Origin: Candidatus Falkowbacteria bacterium CG10_big_fil_rev_8_21_14_0_10_44_15
GTDB taxonomy: Bacteria > Patescibacteriota > Patescibacteriia > Patescibacteriales > XYC2-FULL-47-12
Direction: 5' to 3'
DNA: 10,507 bases
Assembly (NCBI GenBank): GCA_002773575.1
Contig: PFAT01000061.1
Coordinates: 1 to 10,507, forward strand
The notes under the pieces were generated by a model that ran no database searches, was not told the origin of the DNA, and worked only from the letters and a program-made list of their open reading frames with translations. Numbering within the stretch: position 1 is the stretch's first letter; each line of letters opens with the position of its first letter. Shown here piece by piece: positions 7,091 through 10,507 of this stretch. The position numbers and the translations under genes were made by a program.

Positions 7091-7429
7091 ATGTTAAAAA
7101 AAATACATAGAATAACTAAAACTAAGGAAATAGACGCCGTATTTAAAAATGGCCGCAGTAGTTTTGATAACATTTTAGGCGTAAAGATTTTGCCGGCCGA
7201 AAATAAAATTAGCCGGTTTGTGGTGGTCGTTTCCACTAAAGTAAGTAAAAAAGCTACTTTGAGAAATAAAATTAAAAGGCGTTTGCAGGAAATCATTCGG
7301 CTTAATCTGCCTAAGTTAAAACCAAGTTTTAATTTTTTTATTTTAGCGTTACCCGCGAGCAAAGACAGCGGGTATCACGAGCTGAAAAAGTCCCTCCTTA
7401 GTCATTTTAAGCGATTGGGAGTATTATAA
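7091..7429 (+). CDS. rnpA: Ribonuclease P protein component
   Basis: A 112-residue basic protein that binds RNase P RNA and helps it cleave the 5' leaders from pre-tRNAs. The family signature is LRNKIKRRLQEIIR at residues 57-70 (RNR motif). The start MLKKIHRITKTKEIDAVFKNG is the usual N-terminal helix with the Phe that faces the pre-tRNA leader, and RFVVVVSTKVSKKAT is the central strand. Length is typical. It follows rpmH by 9 nt, so the two are probably co-transcribed. A weak AAGG at 7075-7078, inside the end of rpmH, could act as a ribosome-binding site. The stop is TAA. The RNase P RNA gene itself is not in the window. Confidence 0.96.
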   Translation: MLKKIHRITKTKEIDAVFKNGRSSFDNILGVKILPAENKISRFVVVVSTKVSKKATLRNKIKRRLQEIIRLNLPKLKPSFNFFILALPASKDSGYHELKKSLLSHFKRLGVL

Positions 7430-7483
7430 GCCCCCGGGCCAAAGTTTAGGCGTGGGGACAAAAGCAAAAGCGCGGCCTAACAT

Positions 7484-7738
7484 ATGGAGAATAATTATCG
7501 CTACTTCCCTCGTTTATTGTTGGTAAAATTTATTCGCCTTTATCAAAAAACGCTTTCCTTTGATTACGGTTGGTTTTCTTTTTTATTTCCGCACGGCTAT
7601 TGCCGGTTTCATCCTACTTGTTCGGAATACGGCATTCAGGCGATAATTAAATACGGGGTGGTTAAAGGCGCCATTAAGGCTAGTTGGCGCATCTTGCGCT
7701 GCCACCCGTGGAATAAAGGAGGATTTGATCCCGCATGA
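7484..7738 (+). CDS. yidD: Membrane protein insertion efficiency factor YidD
   Basis: An 84-residue protein of the YidD (HaeB/DUF37) family, an inner-membrane-associated small protein thought to help YidC insert membrane proteins. Visible family features: an N-terminal amphipathic segment with LIRLYQKTLS-like spacing (FIRLYQKTLS, 16-25), CRFHPTCSEYGIQAI (40-54) with Cys40 and Cys46, and the C-terminal RCHPWNKGGFDP (72-83) with Cys73. The middle SFDYGWFSFLFPHG is a little longer than the usual SPLLGPSC-type segment. It lies 54 nt after rnpA and 71 nt before yidC, matching the conserved rnpA-yidD-yidC order. The stop is TGA, which lies within a small hairpin. No Shine-Dalgarno is apparent. The ATG is chosen as the first in frame that gives a family-like N-terminus. 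Confidence 0.95.
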   Translation: MENNYRYFPRLLLVKFIRLYQKTLSFDYGWFSFLFPHGYCRFHPTCSEYGIQAIIKYGVVKGAIKASWRILRCHPWNKGGFDPA

Positions 7739-7744
7739 GCGGGA
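7729..7744 (+). other. Short stem-loop around the yidD stop codon
   Basis: TCCCGC (7729-7734), loop ATGA, GCGGGA (7739-7744): a perfect 6-bp GC-rich stem whose loop holds the TGA stop of yidD (7736-7738). No T-run follows, so it is not a standard terminator. It may stabilise the upstream mRNA or slow ribosomes at the end of yidD. Confidence 0.5.
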
Positions 7745-7809
7745 AAGTTCAAATGTCAAATTACCAATAACAAACAAATCCAAAATTTTAAATCAAAAAT
7801 TAATTTTTT
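7745..7809. repeat. Low-complexity CAAAT/AAATC-rich spacer before yidC
   Basis: The yidD-yidC spacer is built of short imperfect CAAAT, CAAAC and AAATC units about 6-9 nt apart on the plus strand. From general knowledge, similar degenerate CAAATnnCAAAT stretches occur between genes in many Patescibacteria assemblies. That this is one of them is an inference. No promoter or Shine-Dalgarno for yidC stands out in it. Confidence 0.35.
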
Positions 7810-8565
7810 ATGTCAGAATTATTTCACCTTATTTTTTATCAGCCCATCTTAAATTTGCTCGTCTTTTTTTATAATATCATTCCGGGCAACGATATCGGCG
7901 TCGCTATCGTCATGCTCACGGCGCTGATTCGGCTCATTTCGTATCCGCTTAACCAACAATCAATAAAATCACAGAAAGCGCTGCGCGACCTGCAACCAAA
8001 AATTGACGAACTGAAGAGAAAATACGCGGATAATAAGCAAGAGCAGGGCCGGGCGATGATGGAATTATACAAAACGGAAAAAGTAAACCCCTTTTCTTCC
8101 TGCTTGCCGCTCTTAATCCAATTTCCTTTTTTAATCGCCGTGTATTACGTATTTAGAGACGGCTTGGCCGGCAACAATGCGTTAGATTTGGTATATTCAT
8201 TTTTAGCTAAACCGGAATCGCTTAATCCCATTACGCTAGGTTTTTTTGATTTGTCAAAACCAAGCATTATCTTGGCGGTTATAGCCGGCGTAGCCCAATT
8301 TTGGCAGGTTAAAATGATGTCGGTCCAGCGGCCGCCGCAAAAGTTAGCGGGCGCAAAAGACGAAGACATGATGGCGATTATGAATAAGCAGATGATCTAT
8401 TTTATGCCCATTTTGACCGTTTTTTTTGGTTTCACTTTTCCCGCCGGGCTGATGCTGTATTGGCTGGTAACCACATTGTTAACCGGCCTGCAGCAGTTGT
8501 ATATTTTTAAAAATCCGCCAATCAACGAATCGGCTGCAAATAATACAAACACCAGCAACTATTAA
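7810..8565 (+). CDS. yidC: Membrane protein insertase YidC/Oxa1 family, short form
   Basis: A 251-residue polytopic membrane protein that inserts and folds membrane proteins, alone or with SecYEG. It is the short Gram-positive/CPR type: the large periplasmic domain of enterobacterial YidC is absent. Membrane segments lie at about 8-24, 28-46, 97-115, 152-168 and 196-228. Arg41 in ALIRLISYPLNQQSIKSQ sits where the conserved hydrophilic-groove arginine is expected. A charged cytoplasmic helical hairpin follows (about 55-92, LRDLQPKIDELKRKYADNK). KVNPFSSCLPLLIQFPFLIAVY is the family's strongest motif, and FPAGLMLYWLVTTLLTGLQQLYI closes the core. The tail is short and Asn-rich. The ATG is preceded only by A/T with no Shine-Dalgarno. 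It ends 18 bp from the convergent stop of the next gene. Confidence 0.96.
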   Translation: MSELFHLIFYQPILNLLVFFYNIIPGNDIGVAIVMLTALIRLISYPLNQQSIKSQKALRDLQPKIDELKRKYADNKQEQGRAMMELYKTEKVNPFSSCLPLLIQFPFLIAVYYVFRDGLAGNNALDLVYSFLAKPESLNPITLGFFDLSKPSIILAVIAGVAQFWQVKMMSVQRPPQKLAGAKDEDMMAIMNKQMIYFMPILTVFFGFTFPAGLMLYWLVTTLLTGLQQLYIFKNPPINESAANNTNTSNY

Positions 8566-8583
8566 TATCAGCCTTTGTGGGTT

Positions 8584-9318
8584 TTAAAACACTCTTTCTT
8601 TTCCAACAATAACTTTTAGCCCTCCTTTCACGACGGTTATCTCCGCTGGCGTAGCGACTTCTGCCGCGTTGTCAATGAGAAAATTTTTATGCGCTAAATT
8701 ATTGGCAATCAGGCGGCTGGTTTGGATAAAGCTAACGTCAGTAGAACTGCTAATCAGCCCTTTTTTTGTCACTGACACCACAATTTCCAACAGGCCGTCT
8801 TGGGGGCTGCTTTTAGGGCTAGAGGCATCGGCGTTTAAGTTTATTATCTTGGTTAAGCCCGGCCCAGTAGGCTCAACGGTATATTTTCCGTTGATTTCCA
8901 AAATAGTTTCTTTATTAGCTATTTGGGCGGCAGCGATAAAATATTGCTCATTAATTTTGCCTAAACTGATGGTTTCCACTAAGCGGGCGGAAAGCACGTT
9001 ACAGGCGCGCTCTTCGTCCTCAATGCCAAAACTTTGGGCGATGGAATTGTTGTCGCCTACCGGGATAATGCCGACCGTGATGTCGTTTTCCTCCAAAGCG
9101 TTTATTAGCTGGTTTAAAGTGGCGTTGTTGCCGATGGCTACTATGGTTTTGGGGTTATTTTTAAATTCTTCTTTAACGATGCTTTTTAGGCTTTTCAGCG
9201 GCCCGACATGGCAATTTTTGCCGTTTAAACCAAGGTCAGTCAGCCGCGTTTCAATTTTGGCCACCACCGCCTCATGGCTTTTTTGGTTTAGGAAATAATC
9301 AAAAATGTAAATATGCAT
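8584..9318 (-). CDS. Diacylglycerol-kinase-like (YegS/DgkB fold) protein with altered active-site motifs
   Basis: A 244-residue protein. The N-terminal part TIVAIGNNATLNQLINALEE (58-77) and VGIIPVGDNNSIAQSFGI (82-99) align with the two nucleotide-binding motifs of the DAGK catalytic domain, usually GGDGTxNEVxNGL and LGIIPxGTGNDFARxLGI. The C-terminus (about 220-238, TPAEITVVKGGLKVIV) matches the family's closing strands. In such kinases the Asp of GGDGT and the Glu of the C-terminal DGE motif are important. Here they read GNNAT (63-67) and DNA (216-218), so lipid kinase activity is doubtful. It may be a divergent kinase with another substrate or a non-catalytic nucleotide- or lipid-binding protein. 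It lies 32 nt after the bactofilin gene on the same strand, so the two probably share one mRNA. The fold assignment is by motif reading only. Confidence 0.75.
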   Translation of the reverse strand: MHIYIFDYFLNQKSHEAVVAKIETRLTDLGLNGKNCHVGPLKSLKSIVKEEFKNNPKTIVAIGNNATLNQLINALEENDITVGIIPVGDNNSIAQSFGIEDEERACNVLSARLVETISLGKINEQYFIAAAQIANKETILEINGKYTVEPTGPGLTKIINLNADASSPKSSPQDGLLEIVVSVTKKGLISSSTDVSFIQTSRLIANNLAHKNFLIDNAAEVATPAEITVVKGGLKVIVGKERVF

Positions 9319-9350
9319 AGTAAAAATCTCGGGTGTTTTTTGAGTTAAGC

Positions 9351-9758
9351 CTATAATCTTATCTCGGGCTCTGTTTTTTCTAACGATTGTTTTTTATTGT
9401 CTTTAATTTCGTTGTTAGTCATGGCGCATTTGCCGTTTAAAATTGCGCCGCGGGCGACGCAGATGCTTTTTGTTTCCACGTCGCCGAAAATTTTTGCGTT
9501 CTCGGTTAATTCTAAATCTCCCTTAATAGTAACATTGCCGTGGATTTCGCCGCTAATGAGAGCGTTTGCCGCCGTAACGACGGCGGTAATTTTAGCCTGC
9601 TCGCCGACGCGCAAGTTGCCGTTTGTCGTAACACTGCCTTTAATGACGCCGTCGACAATAATGTTTCCTTGGCCCACAAAATCCCCTTCTACTTTGACGG
9701 AGGGGCCAATAATCGTCTCTGCCTCCTTAAAGTTGTCCGCTTCCTGCTTTTTAAACAT
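9351..9758 (-). CDS. Bactofilin (polymer-forming cytoskeletal protein)
   Basis: A 135-residue bactofilin (DUF583). Bactofilins assemble without nucleotide into filaments of right-handed beta-helices, often at the membrane, where they position cell-wall enzymes or shape the cell. The core is at about 15-112: IIGPSVKVEGDFVGQGNIIV, DGVIKGSVTTNGNLRVGEQAKI, AVVTAANALISGEIHGNVTIKG, then DLELTENAKIFGDVETKSICV. The pattern of repeated short strands with G-x-(V/I) turns is typical. Polar tails flank it: MFKKQEADNFKEAE at the N-terminus and a Lys/Glu-rich end. The family name rests on this pattern. Length is usual for small bactofilins. A near-consensus promoter lies about 30 bp upstream. It is the first gene of a likely two-gene operon with the DAGK-like gene. 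The stop is TAG. No Shine-Dalgarno is seen. Confidence 0.93.
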   Translation of the reverse strand: MFKKQEADNFKEAETIIGPSVKVEGDFVGQGNIIVDGVIKGSVTTNGNLRVGEQAKITAVVTAANALISGEIHGNVTIKGDLELTENAKIFGDVETKSICVARGAILNGKCAMTNNEIKDNKKQSLEKTEPEIRL

Positions 9759-9786
9759 ATTTTTGTTTTAAGTGAGTAACACCATT

Positions 9787-9815
9787 ATTGTATGGCGGAA
9801 CAGAACCGTTGTCAA
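9787..9815 (-). promoter_or_regulatory. Promoter of the bactofilin operon
   Basis: Minus strand: a perfect TTGACA (9815-9810), 17 nt, TACAAT (9792-9787, 5/6). Start near 9780, leader about 22 nt. It is one of the best promoters in the window. Confidence 0.7.
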
Positions 9816-9828
9816 AAGGCATTGCGTA

Positions 9829-9886
9829 GGATAAAATGATAGAAAAATGTCTCTATAGCTTTTATCCTGTCCCAAATGACGGGGCA
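9829..9886. other. Two adjacent stem-loops between bactofilin promoter and tRNA-Arg
   Basis: First: GGATAAAA (9829-9836) pairs with TTTTATCC (9860-9867), and after a small internal loop ATAGA (9839-9843) pairs with TCTAT (9852-9856), 13 bp in all. Second, directly next to it: TGTCCC (9868-9873), loop AAATGAC, GGGGCA (9881-9886), 6 bp with one G-T. They could be an operator pair, a small RNA or a boundary repeat. No open frame or known RNA family was recognised. Confidence 0.4.
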
Positions 9887-9913
9887 AGAGAGAATAATGC
9901 CATAACTATTTTA

Positions 9914-9985
9914 GCTCCCATAGTTCAATGGATAGAACAAGACACTCCTAACGTCTAGATCCATGTTCGACTCATGGTGGGAGCA
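9914..9985 (+). tRNA. tRNA-Arg(CCT)
   Basis: A complete 72-nt cloverleaf: acceptor GCTCCCA with TGGGAGC, D-arm GTTC/GAAC, anticodon loop CTCCTAA with anticodon CCT at 9947-9949 (reads AGG), and T-arm CCATG/CATGG around TTCGACT. The last anticodon-stem pair is A-C (9944 with 9952), the only mismatch. The 3' CCA is not encoded (ACA follows the acceptor), so a CCA-adding enzyme is needed. Confidence 0.93.
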
Positions 9986-9994
9986 CAAATATTA

Positions 9995-10018
9995 AAAGTC
10001 TAAGAAATTCTGGACTTT
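9995..10018 (+). other. Hairpin downstream of tRNA-Arg
   Basis: AAAGTC (9995-10000) pairs with GACTTT (10013-10018), with a short inner pairing AGA/TCT. It lies 9 nt after the tRNA and may help 3'-end formation, but no T-run follows. Its GTC/GAC core also resembles the dyads at 10084-10149. Confidence 0.35.
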
Positions 10019-10033
10019 AAATCATTATATTAT

Positions 10034-10075
10034 TTTTCCACATATTTGTGGATAAAATGGTTAAATTGTGGATAA
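10034..10075. promoter_or_regulatory. Cluster of DnaA boxes (candidate origin or DnaA-binding locus)
   Basis: Two perfect DnaA boxes TGTGGATAA (the minus-strand form of TTATCCACA) lie at 10047-10055 and 10067-10075, in the same orientation and 20 bp apart (about two helical turns). A third site on the plus strand, TTTTCCACA (10034-10042), fits the relaxed consensus TTWTNCACA and faces the first box across 4 bp. A weaker TAGTCCACA follows at 10087-10095. All lie in a very AT-rich stretch without genes between two tRNAs. These are the only exact TTATCCACA boxes noticed in the window. Confidence 0.65.
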
Positions 10076-10083
10076 ATAATGAA

Positions 10084-10149
10084 TTATAGTCCACAAAATA
10101 GTAGACTATAAAAATGTAATTATTATTTATTGTCTACAATTTTGTAGAC
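10084..10149. repeat. Two copies of a 20-bp dyad beside the DnaA boxes
   Basis: AGTCCACAAAATAGTAGACT (10088-10107) and TGTCTACAATTTTGTAGACT (10131-10150) agree at 15 of 20 positions and start 43 bp apart, about four helical turns. Each is itself a dyad: TTATAGTC (10084-10091) with GACTATAA (10104-10111), and GTCTACAA (10132-10139) with TTGTAGAC (10142-10149). A half-site TAGACA is at 10180-10185. The pattern suits binding sites of a dimeric protein. No known factor was recognised. Confidence 0.6.
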
Positions 10150-10210
10150 TTTCAGTGTGAATTATTAAAAATATTAAAATAGACAAAAATTAAATTTTAT
10201 GATAATTTAA

Positions 10211-10216
10211 TATAGT
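10211..10216 (+). promoter_or_regulatory. Possible -10 box for tRNA-Ala
   Basis: TATAGT (5/6 to TATAAT), 12 bp before the tRNA 5' end, in an A/T-only background. No good -35 at 16-18 bp. Weak evidence. Confidence 0.3.
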
Positions 10217-10220
10217 AAAA

Positions 10221-10507
10221 TTATTTTTGGGCCGTTAGCGTAGCTGGTAGCGCGTCTCCATGGCATGGAGAAGGTCGGGAGTTCGAATCTCCCACGGTCC
10301 ACCAGACAGGCAATTGCAAGCAAGAGGCAGTCGCCTCGCTTCGCTTGGCGACCAAATCGTAAGGTTTTCTGGGCGAAAAAATCAGTTGGCGATTCTGCAA
10401 AATGCAGTCCGAGCCGATATTTTTAAGAAATGTTGTCATCTCTGCCCTGTTTTCCGATTCAAGCAGTTTTGTGGCTTGATTTAAGGATAAAACGAACTCA
10501 CGAGCAA
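10221..10507 (-). CDS. Probable C-terminal end of a serine recombinase (5' part outside window; end uncertain)
   Basis: A minus-strand frame is open from the right edge (10505) for about 95 codons to a TAA at 10223-10221. Its first 56 or so residues look like real protein: EFVLSLNQATKLLESEN, then FLKNIGSDCILQNRQLIFS and PRKPYDLVAKRSE. This pattern (helix, FLKKIGSNxxLxNxxLxFxxKxPF) resembles what I recall of the C-terminal ends of serine recombinases in Patescibacteria. No catalytic part is in the window, so the family is a tentative inference. The last 30 or so codons run antisense through tRNA-Ala and look non-protein-like (VGDSNSRPSP is typical of antisense tRNA translation). The native C-terminus probably lies near 10310-10340 and its stop may have been lost. 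A recombinase ending against a tRNA 3' end is a common sign of an integrated element. Confidence 0.45.
   Translation of the reverse strand, partial: AREFVLSLNQATKLLESENRAEMTTFLKNIGSDCILQNRQLIFSPRKPYDLVAKRSEATASCLQLPVWWTVGDSNSRPSPCHGDALPATLTAQK
10229..10304 (+). tRNA. tRNA-Ala(GGC), CCA encoded
   Basis: A complete 76-nt cloverleaf: acceptor GGGCCGT with ACGGTCC (one G-T pair), D-arm GCGT/GCGC, anticodon stem TCTCC/GGAGA with loop ATGGCAT and anticodon GGC at 10262-10264, variable loop AGGTC, T-arm GGGAG/CTCCC around TTCGAAT, discriminator A and encoded CCA (10302-10304). The DNA directly after the CCA looks foreign (recombinase-like frame on the other strand), so this tRNA may be an integration site. 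Confidence 0.96.

Noticed and set aside
6961..7362. Minus-strand frame opposite rpmH and rnpA
   Set aside because: Both plus-strand genes are unmistakable; the minus frame has no recognisable motif and is rich in Arg/Leu as expected from antisense of basic genes.
8669..9298. Plus-strand frame of 209 codons opposite the DAGK-like gene
   Set aside because: The minus-strand protein has family motifs and a promoter-led operon; the plus frame shows none.
9397..9779. Plus-strand frames opposite bactofilin
   Set aside because: Antisense of a repetitive beta-helix gene; no plus-strand promoter or motif.
10330..10352. GTCGCC/GGCGAC stem-loop as a terminator for tRNA-Ala or the recombinase
   Set aside because: No T-run follows on either strand; it may simply be part of the coding sequence.
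10260..10484. Plus-strand frame starting inside tRNA-Ala
   Set aside because: It begins in the tRNA anticodon arm and reads like translated tRNA; the opposite strand gives the more protein-like sequence.
1..10507. CRISPR array, insertion sequence or toxin-antitoxin genes
   Set aside because: No regularly spaced long repeats, no transposase motifs and no toxin-antitoxin-like gene pair were seen.

Overview
The window reads as chromosomal DNA around the dnaA locus of a bacterium of the Candidate Phyla Radiation (Patescibacteria), most likely a Parcubacteria-type lineage. This rests on the style of the SMC N-terminus, the short YidC without a large N-terminal periplasmic domain, the near absence of Shine-Dalgarno sequences, and compact housekeeping genes with no metabolic genes among them. 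TGA is used as a stop codon (PBP and yidD), so the TGA=Gly code of Gracilibacteria and Absconditabacteria does not apply. The lineage is an inference from sequence style, not from a search.

Layout. 1-640 (-): 5' part of smc. 641-928: divergent promoter region with a strong dyad over the presumed smc start site and a near-consensus promoter for the next gene. 929-3844 (+): bifunctional class A penicillin-binding protein with C-terminal Ig-like domains. 3898-5046 (-): dnaN. 5047-5385: AT-rich gap with a 14-bp inverted repeat, G-tracts and near-miss DnaA boxes. 5386-6759 (-): dnaA. 6760-6940: divergent dnaA/rpmH promoters. 6941-8565 (+): rpmH-rnpA-yidD-yidC, the classical cluster for ribosome, RNase P and membrane insertase. 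8584-9758 (-): bactofilin followed by a diacylglycerol-kinase-like protein with altered active-site motifs. 9914-9985 (+): tRNA-Arg(CCT). 9986-10228: AT-rich non-coding DNA with two perfect DnaA boxes, a third consensus match and repeated dyads. 10229-10304 (+): tRNA-Ala(GGC). 10305-10507: an open minus-strand frame that looks like the C-terminal end of a serine recombinase.

How the parts fit. The genes cover replication initiation (DnaA, sliding clamp), chromosome organisation (SMC), cell-wall synthesis (PBP), cytoskeleton (bactofilin) and protein and tRNA maturation. The rpmH cluster and dnaA-dnaN diverge in the order usual at bacterial origins. However, the only exact TTATCCACA boxes are not beside dnaA. 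They lie about 3.3 kb away between two tRNA genes, next to dyad repeats that look like binding sites. That region is the best candidate here for an undescribed replication-origin or DnaA-binding locus. It sits beside a probable mobile-element boundary at tRNA-Ala.
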